Source: Salminus brasiliensis
Taxonomy: Eukaryota; Chordata; Actinopteri; Characiformes; Bryconidae
Direction of reading: 5' to 3'
NCBI RefSeq assembly: GCF_030463535.1
Contig: NC_132879.1
Location: forward strand, 46,876,094 to 46,940,093
Length of the DNA stretch: 64,000 nt
In this document: piece by piece, positions 43,087-56,000 of the stretch
Layout of the letters: each line of letters starts with the position of its first letter
How positions within the stretch are numbered: position 1 is the stretch's first letter
Notes under the pieces: generated by a model
Database searches by the model: none
Seen by the model: the letters and a program-made list of their open reading frames with translations, nothing else
What the model was told of the DNA's origin: nothing
Program-made: the position numbers and the translations under genes

Positions 43087-43597
43087 TTTCAGCTTAAGCT
43101 TCCTCTGAGAGACTTTTCTGAAATGCATTAATGGCTTCATGTTGATTAACATTCAGAACCCACACACTTGTTTGGCACTGCAGATGTCCGGATGATTCCA
43201 TTAGCATCTTGTGCTTGAACATGCTTGATCCTTTAAAGCACAGATATACGTACCTAGATTCCGCATGGTCTGTTGTTCTCTTCACAGACGTCTGAGAGAG
43301 ATCAGTTAGAGGCAGCCTGAGCTGGAACTCTGCCATTACGGGTTTGCAGCTCTCTGACAGTGAACAGAGTGAGGAAGATAGATGAGGTGTTTCACTCGGG
43401 ATGGTAGTTCAGCAGTAAGTCCCACCTGTGTCTATAAAAGCAGACGCTTCTTCAGCCTGTAAGGTGAAAAAGAAATGCTACCAGAGCTAATAGAGCTTAC
43501 AATAAAAAACACCAAACATAAGCACCAAAGCACCAAACATAAGATGTTTTAGAGGTGACAAAAACATAATTCAGTTTTGATGGAATGTTAAGGAAAA

Positions 43598-43968
43598 ACA
43601 TGGACAAAAGTATTGGGACACCTGCTTATTCATCGTTTCATCCTAAATCAAGGGTATTAGAAACTGTCTAGGAAAGGCTTTCTAATACCTTTTGGAGCAT
43701 TGCTGTGAGGATTTGATATAATTTAAGAACAAGAGCATTAGTGAGGTCAGGATGTTGGATGATCACCACTCCACCTCGTCCCCAACTTATCCCAAAGGTA
43801 CTGGATGGAGCGCCATCCATCATTTCAGAGAACACAGTTCCACTGCTCCACAGCTCTTAACTGCTCCAGAGAGTCCTATCTATTGCCATTACCTCTCTAC
43901 AGAAAATACACAAGCTGTGTGTGTGCATTTACACAAACATGTCCACAAACATTTGGACATATTGTGTG
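43598..43968 (+). mobile_element. MITE family 'TATGGACAAAAG', copy 6
   Basis: Starts acatggacaaaagtattggg and ends gtccacaaacatttggacat; internal deletion before the right end. Confidence 0.78.
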
Positions 43969-44848
43969 TAAATGATGGTTAACATTAAAAAGATTACATT
44001 TGATTTCAGTTTGAAATAAAAATGAACCACACTCTGCAACTGTAAGGGGAGCCCAGGAGCATAGAAATACCAAATCCTGCATAATACTGTTTTAATCGGA
44101 CGTGTCAGTGTACAGTCTGTGAAACACTGATTTCTAATCATTGTACTCATGTTGCTATGGCGACACTGGTGCAGTGGTCCAACTTATTAAACCAACTGAA
44201 AACTAAGTAGCTCAATACATGTGCATTTTTCTGATCAAAATCATAGAAGGTAGGTGTATTTTCTATGTTTTCTGAAGGTGCCCCGTCTCTCTAATCAGTA
44301 TTTCATTCTCCTAGGATGACTGTGATGCTACCCTCACCTCAACATCCAGCCCAGCATGATGGACATTATACCTTCACTCCAGAGCTGTGTGAAGAAAGTA
44401 AGTCCATTAAACTCAAAGTCAACGACTGGAAAAAGTTCAGAGAAATTATACCCTATTCAAAATATTACATTCAAAAAAGGAATGTGGAAATATGGAGCCA
44501 TGTATTTCCCCCACTGCATTCCCCTCCCTGGCTTTCTGTAGCTGCCCACATCAGATTTAAACCCTGACCCTGGCCTGAAGGCAATGGTTAAAACCTGATC
44601 CATTATGCTTCCAGTACAGCTCGGCTTGACTTGCCATCCTTCAGTCCAGACCTTTCTCTGTCCTGGCACCCAACGTACCCTGGGTGTCTGAACAGCAGAG
44701 TCACTTGCTGTCTTTACATGCAGACTGAATACCATGTCTTTTTAAGAGCACTTACTGTAAGTCAACACTAATCTTGCACTTAATACCTGTGATTATTGCT
44801 CTTAATATGTCTTAGCACAGTGTTGTGTATGAAGTGCATATACGTTGT

Positions 44849-45110
44849 ACGTCCAAATGTGCGTCATCCAAAACTTTTGGGATGAGTTGGGGAGTTTGGG
44901 ATAAGATGGGGTGGGGTGGTTATCGTCAAAATATCCTGACCTCAGTAATGTTATGCTCTAAAATCTAGTAGAAAGCCTTCCCTACAGAGACCGCAAACGA
45001 CAGCAAACAACAACAAAAAAAGCAGGATAGACTTTAGGATACACTATAACCCTTGATTTCAGAAGAAACAATGAATGAGCAGGTGTCCCAATACTTTTGT
45101 CCATATAGTG
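44849..45110 (-). mobile_element. MITE family 'TATGGACAAAAG', copy 7 (deleted)
   Basis: Reverse copy with intact outer end gtcccaatacttttgtccat-atagtg at 45110 and a large internal deletion. The phrase ggatacactataacccttga inside suggests a rearranged or doubled end. Confidence 0.68.
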
Positions 45111-45654
45111 TAGCTGTTGAGTATTGTGCATCTTTAGTCTTTAGGTATCCATACTGACGTTTTTGGCAGTATCTAAGCTTGGAGGTATCGCTGGACTCAA
45201 TATTGACTTTAAATATTGCCTAAATCAATATTTAAACATGCTCATGTTGATAATTTGTGAAATAAGCATATTTATTTTTTATTTGATAGTATGATGCGGT
45301 TTTAGCTTTTACAAGTTTTAGTTTTGTTGTTTATTTTAACTAAAGCAAAAATATTACATTAAAAATCAAATAACAAATAAATAAAATGTGCAACATACAT
45401 CATCAAGAGAAATTTAGCAAAATCTCCTGGCCTGGATCTGTGCACTTTTAAGGCCTAAGCATTAAACATAAAATGCAAAATATGTTTAAAGAATTTAATT
45501 TAACCATTACTTCAGTACTTCAGTCTTCCAAATGACTGCTTTTAGTCTAATGTGTTAAGCTAGGCCACAACGCGGACGCAGGAGTGACCTTGACTGACCT
45601 CTGAGCGTGTAGACGCCGCCAGCTGTGTCACAATGTGCCACACCACCCTAGAAA

Positions 45655-46215
45655 AGCGATATGACGTTTCGATTCAGTTGACGGAACCGATTCCTTCGAA
45701 CCGTTCAAATGAACGGAACGTCGGAATCAACAGGCAGGCTATTTTAAGGAATTTGCAGCAGTTACAGCAGCTCACAACAGAAATAGACATCTTACACTTG
45801 TGCAGTGACATGGCCATTTATACCTTCTACCAGGTTCTACCAGGCATTTACACTCTTCTACAATTTCATGCATACGGCTAGCAGTCGTCGTACACTGCGA
45901 TAAATGTGGTTTGTCTGTTCATACTTTGAGCGAACACGAGATTCATTCATTTCATTCAAATATTAAATACTAGTTATTCATTAATTACTTGTTAAGCGGG
46001 GTAGTGTTTCTTTTTTCCACCGTGTGACATTATGGATAAATATATAAATATGCTTAAAGTTGTTATATTTTTCAATAAACCTTTTTTCGGACCTGTAAAC
46101 ACATTACGCAGACGTTACAATGTATTTATTTACGTGAATAATTGTTAATCTGCCGTGAGACTCGGCTCGAACGATTCACTGAAAAGAACCGACTCTAGAG
46201 AGTCCGACCCGAATA
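45655..46215. repeat. GAACCGATTC-type repeat upstream of lmf2
   Basis: cggaaccgattccttcgaac, ccgttcaaatgaacggaacg and tcgaacgattcactgaaaag form degenerate palindromic motifs. A similar cluster is at 63690-63820. Confidence 0.5.
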
Positions 46216-46529
46216 GATCATAGATTCAGATTTTGTTTCCTGTATTTTCGCCTGATCTATTAGCTATGTGGATCCCAACATCTCTATATTTGTCATCTGA
46301 GCCCATTAGGCACAGATCAAGCAAAGCCAATGGACTTTCAAGGAAGATTCAAGATTCATTCCGGGCTATTTGGACGCTTCTCTGCGTAGCGCTGAAGGAG
46401 CTGCTTTCGTTTCTCAGGCGGGCCTGTACGCATGTGCTCCATGTGCAGAATAAGCCCCACCCCTCTCTTCCCACTGGCCTTTTCCCCCTCAAAGCCCAAA
46501 CTCCCGCTCAGACGTTCAAATTCCTCGAC

Positions 46530-47065
46530 TTTCTGAGGGAAAAAAGTGTCAGCGCGGTCCTCGGAGTGAAGTCTGGAAAAATGGGAGAAGTCCGGATCCC
46601 AGCGCAGATGTTTTTATGGAGTCTGGCGATCGTGTATTTGTTCGCCTTTGCATCCATCTACATCCAGATACCAGGTAGGAAGTGTCACTTCTTTCAGAGG
46701 GCGGTAGTGGGGCTTGGGCGCGGCGCTCATAGCCGTGGTCGGGCTGCAGAGTCGACACCAAACTTTCTCCGCTGTTCAGGAGCGTTGCAGACACCTAATA
46801 GCTGGGCTACTAACCGTGCGCGCGCCCGGCTGACCCGGTCCCCTCTGCCTAATGGAGGGGACGGGGTCCAGGGAAGGACCGGAGGGTGGCTGAATGTTTG
46901 ACTAACTGAAATTCCTGCCGAGGCGAGCTAACTTCTCTCTGTTTCCTCGTGGCAGCCGCGGTCTCAGCCTTGATGCTAGCGCTCAGACCGGTGCCAGCTG
47001 GTAACCTGACCACAGCCAGGGCATCTGCTGGCGGTCTGAAGCTCGCCTTGACCGAGTAGGTTGTG
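46530..47065 (+). promoter_or_regulatory. CpG-rich lmf2 promoter / first-exon region
   Basis: GC-rich segment with many CpG dinucleotides around lmf2 exon 1, including a cgtgcgcgcgcccggc run near 46815, against an AT-rich background. Typical of a fish housekeeping promoter. No TATA box was recognised. In human the LMF2 promoter is shared with divergent NCAPH2; I see no minus-strand coding exon on the left here. Confidence 0.55.
46581..46674 (+). CDS. lmf2: lmf2 exon 1 with start codon
   Basis: ATG in context gaaaaATGG, donor gtagga. Encodes [20 protein letters not shown] and [11 protein letters not shown], the N-terminal membrane helix. The same frame stays open upstream to an ATG at 46233, but that extension has no resemblance to LMF proteins, so 46581 is chosen. 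Confidence 0.93.
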
Positions 47066-50000
47066 AAAGGCATTGCTTCTAACCGAAAGCGGTAGTGGTG
47101 GAAGAGTTTAAGCAAAGTCGAGTCACTTCAGCAGATTTCGGAAAATTGGGGGGGGGGGGGGAGGAGACTCAGCATCCCCTTGCGGCACGTGCGAAAATGA
47201 CCCGTCATCACTCCCCGTGTCCACGTTTATACCCCCTTAACCAGACGTGTCCTCCTATCCTGCACAGAGCGGAAGCTGGAGACAGAGAGATGGGCTCTGG
47301 AGCAGGGCGCATATAATCGCGTTGCTGTAAAAACAAAAGCCGCTGTCTTTGCAATAAACACGTATCTCCGTTTTTGCCGTTTTTCAAGAGCTGCTGCAAT
47401 ATGACTGGAAGAAAATCTTTCCACTTTGACTTCCATTGAAAGTTAAGAAGGCTGTAGTAGGCTCCTTACTCCTCCTGTAAAGTAGCCATTTTGGAGATGC
47501 AACGTTTTTCCTCAATAGGAGATGATCCTGGGTCCAGTTAAAGCCCCCGTGGTTCATTATGGCAACAGCAAGTAAATAGCTGGGCCAGTTTTGGCCCCCA
47601 ATAGCAGCCACGTTTAAGGTTTCCAATGGCATTTGAGCTCTGGGCCCTCAAGCAACCTACCATGCATATTGTTTGTACAGTAAGCATTCTGGGCAACTGT
47701 GCCATTTGTGGTTAACTTCCATAGAAAGTGAGGAACACTGCAATTTTGGAGATCGGTCAATGCTTTTTTTCCCCCTTCTAGCGCTTGATTGCAAGGAGTC
47801 ACTTACGGGTCAGATATGGCAGCAGCAAGTGTACTGAGGCCCAGCTGGAGAGGCCACATTTAAGGCTTGTAATGTCATCTGCACACTGGGTCACACGTGG
47901 CCCATATGCAACCGGCCATGTAAATTGCTTGTAGAGCATTTTTGTGGACCATAACTGGCACGACTATGCCAGCTGTGTTCTGGCATCCAGATTTGGACGA
48001 AGGTGTATTTATGTATAAATGTGGGCCTAACATGGGCTCGGACTCATTTGCCGTCTGGGTTGCATTGCAGCCGTGATATGTGGGATATATATATGGAAAT
48101 TCACAGTTATCCAGCTGTAGGTTCATCACAGCTCGGCGTGTCTCTGTTTTTCATAAACTTGTAGACCGAAGTCATGGACTACAGGATGATGTATGATCCA
48201 TAACCACCCAAACAAGGTGTCCCAGTGACTGTTTAGGACCTCTTCCAGAAAAAAATCGCCTGAGGATAAGTGTCTCTCAGCAACGTTACCCAACACCACA
48301 ACTCCAATCTACACAACAGAGTGATAAACGTGATACACTGAAAACACTCGGTATTTGTTCAGGCAGTGCTGGCATGCATAGAAAAGGCTGCCCTAGGAGC
48401 AGTGGCACAACCAAGCCCTGCCCCCAGGAAAGCAGAATGGTGGTTCTAAATATTAAGCCATAGTTCTGAATAACGTCTTTCAAAACATTAATAATATTAA
48501 CGTTTAAATAAGTAAAACTAACTACAAAGCTCCTGATTCAATTGGATACAAATTTTTAAAAGCAGTATATAATGCAAATATATAAGGAATGCCTAAAAAT
48601 GTCCCTGCCAGTTACAGTTACCAGAATATGGGTTTCCTCTGGGTGCTCTGGTTTCCTCCCACCTCCCATAAACACATGGTAGTTGAATTGGCTATGCTAA
48701 ATTGCCCCATGCGGGTGTGTCAGTCAGCGGATGTGTGCAGTACCCTATGATGGACTAGCGTTCTGTCTAGGGAATATTTGTGCCTTGTGCCCAAATATTG
48801 TGTGATTCCAGAAAACGGTCACTGTCAGAACTGACCCACCTGTCATCCACTAGCATTAGTTCAGTAGTAAACTTTATAATGAGAGATGCTTATTCTATTA
48901 ACACCGGTGTCTAAACACTGAACATAAGCAGAACTTAATAGCACCGTAACCCTGAGCACTAGCCATAATGCGCACTGCTGTCCAATAAAACCATGCATCT
49001 TGACGTTTGCCTGTTTTTAGTTTTCTCCATCATTTGAGACCTGTAGCTGGCCTGTGTAATATGTAAATATATTGCTGGATAAATGGACCAATAGAAATTA
49101 TAGAAAGATTTTAATTACATTTTACATTGACCTCTATTCAAAGTTAAGAGCATTTTTGCCTTCCTCTGTAAATTCACCATTTTGGAGATGCATGTTGTTG
49201 TTGTTGTTGTTGTTGTTGTTTTTATTTTTAATTGGACAGCAACACTACGTAGAGACATGTATCGGGATATACATACATACATATATACAAACAACTCAAA
49301 TGATTTACATAGCTTAGCTGGGGTTGCCCAGGGCTGTTTGGATTGAGCATGCACAAAGATGTTACAGTGACCGAGATTTACAGTACCTCACTCGTACGTT
49401 GGGGAGGCTGTCATTCCTGTTTGCTTGCTTTATACACCTCTATCTTTGGCGGTTAGCTGTTAGTGAAAAGGAAATCAAAACTAACCTGGAACTACCTGTT
49501 TTCAAGAGGGTAGATCAGGGTGAGGTGTTGGCTCTGCAGAAAATGGTTGCATTTCAATATAAGACACAACTGGGGTTAGACTCTGCTCTTTCCACGTGCT
49601 CCCCTGTCAGCTCTGATCTAATATAGATGGACAGTCTAGTTCTAATAGTTGTTAGTTCTGGTGCACTGGGTCTGATTGCTCTGTGTTATGCGTGTGTTAA
49701 CTGTAAAATAATACACCATGATGCATCAGTCTGAAGGTGGCAGTTTAAGTTCTGTGACCTGTGAATGTTAGGATTTGTTATAATCAATGGCACCAGTATG
49801 TGATTTGTGGGCTAGTTTGGGCACCTGGTTCAAATGATTGACAGTTTGGAGCAATGTAGGCCTATTTGCATCTGTGCTATTGCACCTGTGCACGCCACAT
49901 TTATTTATTTACACTATTTATTTATAGTGATGCACCGATCCGATATTATGACCGGATATCGGTCCCGATATTAACAAAATTAGCTGGATCGGGGATCAGA

Positions 50001-53000
50001 TAATTAGGCTGATCCATGGAACCGATCCTTTTACTTTAATTTGTTGGTGTGAGTCTGAACTAGGCAAGTTGAAACAGGTGAGCTTGAGCAGGAAAAGCAC
50101 AAAACTATGCAGATATCTGGTCTTTTGGTTTATTATTAGCTACTAAAAGAAACCAGCATTACAAAAAATGAAATTATGGAAAAGTAATTTAATGTAAGTG
50201 TTGTTTTTTTTGTTGCTTTTTTTTTTCCCTCCCCTTCATATCTTACTGCACTGCACAACGCTAAGTACTTCCTCTTGTCACATTTGCGTATTCAGTGCAT
50301 TTTTGTTTAATATGCAAAACTCTGAATTACCCGAAAGCAACGGAATCAAATCATTTGAGATTTTGTGATTCATTGAATCATTCCCTAATGAATCATAGTC
50401 ATCTTGCTTGGGGCAAAGATTTACACCCCTAATATGTAATCCTCAAGCTGCTATGGGAAAAATCATTGGCATCTCAGCAGTCAAGTAGTCCGACCTCTTA
50501 AAGGTTTGACTACTACTACTACGCATGCTGTACAATTACTGCTGCATTCCTCTGAGGGCTGAAAGTCTTCCGCTCTGATTATAATGTACGTTTCTCTTGC
50601 TTGGGCGGAGTGGCTTAAGGCAGAGCAAGATCCTGTGCCAGAGAATTAGGGAGAGAGGAATAGTGAATAGGTCAGAGAGAGAGAGCAAGAACTGAATGAA
50701 AACGGCATGACTCACACGTTGGCCTTGACGCGGTATACATGTTTGTGCGTTGGTACCAAGCTGCCAGACACACTCTCCGTAAAGGCGTCACTACTGCCGC
50801 GGAATGCTGTTGCCAAAAATGGGGAAGAATGGCTTCCTTGTTGTTGTTGTTGTTGTTGTTGTTGTCTGGGTTTTTTTTTAGTGATTAACCTGAATCCTCC
50901 ACAAAAATATGCCCACCCCAAAAAAATTGGCTCTGGCCTCTGGTTTTGTGCAACTGGCCTCCGAACTTTTTGCTGTTCCACAGCATGCGCAGTGTGTGAT
51001 GATCCCTGTGCTTGTGCTGTTTCACACAACCTCAGTAAAACCACAATTGCACTTATATGAATTCTAAAATTTCATTTTTGCTGGTGTTGCAGCTCTAAAA
51101 TTGAATCCATTGTTTATAGGGCTGGGCTACATGACAAATTATCATATTGTAAAAAATGTTATCGTGATGCTTTTCTAAGCATATTGAGGATATCATCAGC
51201 GCTTAAAGGACACTGATCAACTTCACATTTTCATTGCAAACAATGTAATTAGTCTAGTTTAACTGGATGAAGTGCTGCATATTTTGAGTAGAAATCACTG
51301 TACTCAGTACAAGAGAGTATCTGAATAGTTTTAAGAGCCTGTCTCTACCAAAGCATTATTTCTGCGATCACGTCTGTCGCAGTTATTGTGAAAATTTCTT
51401 TAAATATCGTGATACAATATTTTGATCATATCGCCCAGCTCTAGTTGTTCATCTTTTAAAGGATTGACAACAAAATTGGTTACATTTGTAAACTGTTAAA
51501 TGGAAAGTTGTCCACTGTTGCTTAAAACTGTGTTTGTGTGTATGAATCCAGGTCTATGTGGAGATGATGGTGTGGTGCCTGTGCGTCTCTTGGTGCCCCG
51601 TACACCGAGTCCTCTGCTGGAGCAGCTGCAGGCCGCCCCGTCCCTTTTCTGGCTGGGTCCGACCCTGGGCCTTGGACCCCAGCAGTGCCTGGAAATCATC
51701 TGCCTGTTGGGGGTGCTCCTGAGCCTGGGAGCCGTACTGCTAGGAGCACTCAGAGACAGCCTGGTCTACCTCTGTCTCTGGGCCCTTTACCTCTCTCTCT
51801 ACACTGTGAGTAGCATCTCCATCACAGTGTTTCTCTGACCCTCATCCAGTGTGTTTATTTTGCAGACCACTATAGCATCTAGAGTCTGAAGTAAAGTGAT
51901 TGAAAGCTCCTGGAGTTATGTGCTAGACCTCAGACTCTGTAGTCTCCACAGTGACCCCAGCATATTCTTGCATAAATCCTTTTTTGTCTTTTTTTATTAT
52001 TATTATTTATTTACCTTCCTGGCATGATGCAAATCTGTCAAGTCCATCATGTCCATCCGACACTGTGCCAGAATGTCCTGCTGAATAAAAATGATCAATA
52101 TTGGAATAAAATCCTTTTACGTTGTTTTTAGTTGAGGTTTTTGTGTGACAACAAGGATATTTGTAAATGTATGATGAATTTTAGTAAACATCAGTTCGTT
52201 CCCTCTGTGTCTCCGTTATTTCTGTTAACTGGTTTAATTTCTTTTTTGTTATTAATAGGTTGGAGGAGACTTCCTTCATTCTGAATGGTAAGTCCTGTAT
52301 TGTCCTTTAAGTGTTGATAATGAGCTTCACTTGTGGATTTGCCCCAGGTCATTGATGCATCCATCAGCCAGGTTTTAGAAACCAGTTGTAATCTCACTAA
52401 TCCATTGAATTATTTGCAAATGAAATGATCAACACCTGCAGCAGTTCAAGGCTGTGTTTGCGCATGTGTGTGTGACAGAGAATAACTTTCTTTTGTCTGC
52501 ACATGCCCCAGGCTGTTTACCTAGCTTTATGCAGAACCCAAAAGTACATTAGATGCTACCCTGGCTATGTTAACAAGTTGCATAAATACAAATCTTAGTG
52601 AATAGATATTATGTGTGTGTATCGAGCAGTTGTTGCTCTAGTAATCAGTAACCTTGTCCTTCACAAGTTTCACACAGTTTGCCCTTATGATATTTCAAAA
52701 CTGGTATCTGTTGTTGTGTTTAGTGGATTTTGGATGAGCAGAATATTTACCTTGACTTTAGAAAACTATGCTGAAATTTGATTATACTACATGTCTAACC
52801 CTTCAGAAACACACAATAGCTTTCTGTATAATATTTATACAAATGGATTAAGTATGGACTGCCATTTCTAGAGTGTGTTTAAAAGACTAGACTAGAGTTA
52901 AAATAAACAAATGTGATGTAAAAACAAGAAAACAGTCAACTATTTATATAAATAAATAAATAAAATATGCTTGGTCACAGAACTAGATGCTTTAAGGGGA

Positions 53001-56000
53001 AATGCAGGAATTAAAAGCATGAGAATATAGTAGTTATGCAAATATGAGGGTTTTCCCTGCTCTTAAAGAACTAATCCATCTAATAACCTTTTAGTGGAAG
53101 TGAGTGTGTTGGAGAGAAAAACACTGGACCAGCCCTGAGGTACCTTAATAAAGAAAGCTTCTTCTCTTACAGGGACAGCCTGCTGTTGGAGGCGGGGTTT
53201 CTGGCCTTCCTGGTAGCCCCCTTTGGCCTTCTCCGAAAATTCTCTAGTCATGGGCACCACGATTCTGTGACCTTCTGGCTGACCCGCTGGCTGTTCTTCA
53301 GGCTTGTGTTTTGTACAGGTGTGAGCAAGCTAGCCAGCGGTGACCCTTCCTGGTGGGACCTCACAGGTGTGTATTTTTGTGCTCAAGATGAATGTGGTCT
53401 TATTGTTTCCTGCTACTATTGGTAAAAAAAAATAAAATCTTAAAACATTCTCTAGGATCAGAATTCAAAACATAATCTACACAGATCAGTGAAAGACTTT
53501 ACCTCAGCCTCACTCTGAGTCCAGGGGGTTCTCATCATCCACCATCTACCAACCTCATTTACAGCACTGGGTCGGCATTATGAGACTCAAGCTAGCCCCA
53601 CCCCTTTGGCCTGGTATGCCCACCAGCTCCCGGATTGGCTGTCAAAGCTTGGTGCAGTTTGCATAATTGAAGCTGAGATTGTCGTTCCCCTGCTGATGTT
53701 CTTTGCTCCAATTCGTAGTTTGAGAATCTCCGCCTTCTACATCCAGGTAAGTTATTTGTGTAACGTTTTTCCTAGGGCTCCCAAGTGGTGCAACTGTTTA
53801 AAGCTGCTTAGAATTCACCACAGATGCAGATTTCCACTGCGTACAACTTAGCAGCAAGTGCAGCATTAAATGTTCTGCCACAGCAGACGTACAGGGTCAT
53901 ATGAAGTTCAGGCGTTTTCAACTTGTGGCGTGCCAAGCATCGGCCGAGCTGAGGGATGTAGGAGAGCTGTGGGTGTGTCTGGTAGTTTCCTTCAACATGG
54001 AGGAAAGGCTATCTGTTTCTGAACACAAGCTGTACGATACCAGTCTGAAAACCTGATGGGACCGATTATAAAAGATTTAGCATGGAGGCAAGTGTCTGTT
54101 GGTCTTACAGGTTTGTAGTTACCAGGATTTAAACTAGCTAAGGGGAAGTAACCTCTGAAATAAACTTGCAAGCTAGCATGCTGTCTCCATCACCATAGCC
54201 ATTACACAAGTAGACCCTCCCTCGCTAAAGAGTGCGCCTTACACTTTTCCGCCCAACTGGTCCTGTTGTCATGGCCTTGTTAGTTTGGTTCCTGGTGATG
54301 TCAAAGCCATCAATAGTCAGGAGTCCCAGAGAGCATTATCGGTCTGGCTCTCTCAAGTGGGTCTCATGGCCCTCCCGATCACTGTGCGCAATGCTAACCA
54401 CAGTCGCCATGTTGGCGCTATATATACTTATTTATTTTACCCAGTTCTCCATACTTTTAGTAAGCCAGTTACTCAGTCCACTCGTTCTCTTCCCCTATCT
54501 GTAATGCTTCTGACATTGGGAAGGGGAGGACTGATGCATGCCTCCTCCAACACATGTGCAACCAGTCACCACCTTGCAGATGCCTGCTTTTAGACAGCAT
54601 CACACTAGAGAGACAGACAGACACGTTTTCAGGCAGCCATTATTCTCATTTAAACAAAACCACAGTATTTGTGTTTGTTATTGGGGTTTTTTTTCTCTCC
54701 TTCTAGGTGTTTCTGCAGCTGTGTTTCATCCTCCTGGGTGGTTTCAGCCTGTTGCACTTGCTGACCATTGCACTGAGCTTTTCTCTGCTGGATGATGAGC
54801 AGTTCAGCTGCCCCAAGAAAAAGGCTAAGACTAAGAGTATGCCCTTATCTGAAATATGGATTTTGCTGTAAATGTGGTCATTTTGAGCCCACAGCTAAGT
54901 GCCGTTGACCACACTTGTGCTGTTGAGCTGGAAAGAGGAGTGTTGTGGGTGTTATGTGCTAAATTGTGGTGATAGATTATTGTGTGAAACAGACTTCCTA
55001 GAACTTCTATTAAATTCTCTCTGTGCTTGCATTCCACTTTCAGCTTGGAGCCAGTTTTTAAGCTCAGGTCTGTTGTTTCTGGTGAAGCTGGCTGTCTACA
55101 TCTTTATTGTGGTTGTTGCCATAAAACTCTTCAAACTGGAGATCAACTGGGAAAAGAAGCTTGTTTCCTCTAAAATAGGTGAGTTAACATTTGAGCGATT
55201 CAGTGCAGGGTCTCCTAAATCCGTTGGTATACACTAAGTTGCAGAATTGGGCCAGTGTGCAGTTTTTGGTTGTTCTAAAAAATAAATATACTTTTTTATT
55301 TTTGTAAGAAAAGTGTGGGATCATTTATAGTGCTCTTTTGGCACCTTTTATTTATTTTATTTTTTGAATTTTGCATAGGATAGAGCAGGGCACAACCTAA
55401 CCTTGTTTGTGTTTTTTTGCCAAATAATAATAAAGGTTTAAAAAAGTATTTAGGGAAACTCACAATCAAGCATTTATGAAAAATATGCCAAATAACAGTA
55501 AATGTGTGTCCAAATGTCACAATAGCTGTAGCAGCCCAACATGTTCATCAGATACAGTGGACAGGGGAAGTGGGAACAGAGGCTAGTTGTAACTGGCTAA
55601 ACAGTCTGGTAAATTGCTACAAGCGCACTTAAATTTAGCGCAGTTGTACCAGCTGAAAGAGCTAAACCTAAGTACGTACAAATGTCTGTGTTCAAATAAA
55701 TATTATAATGCTTTATGAAGCAATGTGTTCCAACTAACTCTGCTGTGTGGAGATTGTACTTTAGCTTGGCAAGCTCTCCCTGTTTACAGCCTTAAAATAT
55801 TATTTAAATCTTCCTCTTGTATCGTGGATGTAATAATATAGCAGTAGCCAAAAACACCTAATTGAAAAAAGCAACTTCTAAAATGGTCTTCGGGGTGAAT
55901 CAGTAGACATGTTTGCCCAAATGCAGTCAGATTTCACAGATGGTGTTGCCATGAGAAATTAAAAAGATGACCAAAAGCACAGTCGACTTGGATCTGATTG

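Larger units (their letters stand above)
38488..46530. other. tmtc1 3' flank and intergenic region
   Basis: Beyond the UTR no gene is recognised. Contains MITE copies 4-7, a Tc1 transposase relic, microsatellites and repeat modules; 40270-41390 and 44120-44840 hold nothing identifiable. Confidence 0.7.
46675..51551. other. 4.9 kb lmf2 intron 1
   Basis: No exon recognised. CpG-rich first 400 bases, G14 run at 47148-47161, repeat modules (47400-47800, 49120-49190), a fish-wide repeat (48640-48800), partial hAT-like (49927) and complete hAT-like (51117) elements. Confidence 0.7.

Noticed and set aside
44316..44567. 83-codon open frame between the genes
   Set aside because: No homology, no supporting splice or promoter context, similar to chance open frames elsewhere in the window.
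42600..46580. Search for a divergent ncaph2-like gene sharing the lmf2 promoter, as in human
   Set aside because: No minus-strand open frame with splice sites or recognisable similarity; the region is MITEs and AT-rich DNA.
46233..46901. 222-codon open frame around lmf2 exon 1
   Set aside because: Only 46581-46674 matches LMF proteins; the rest runs through the 5' flank and past a good donor site into intron 1.
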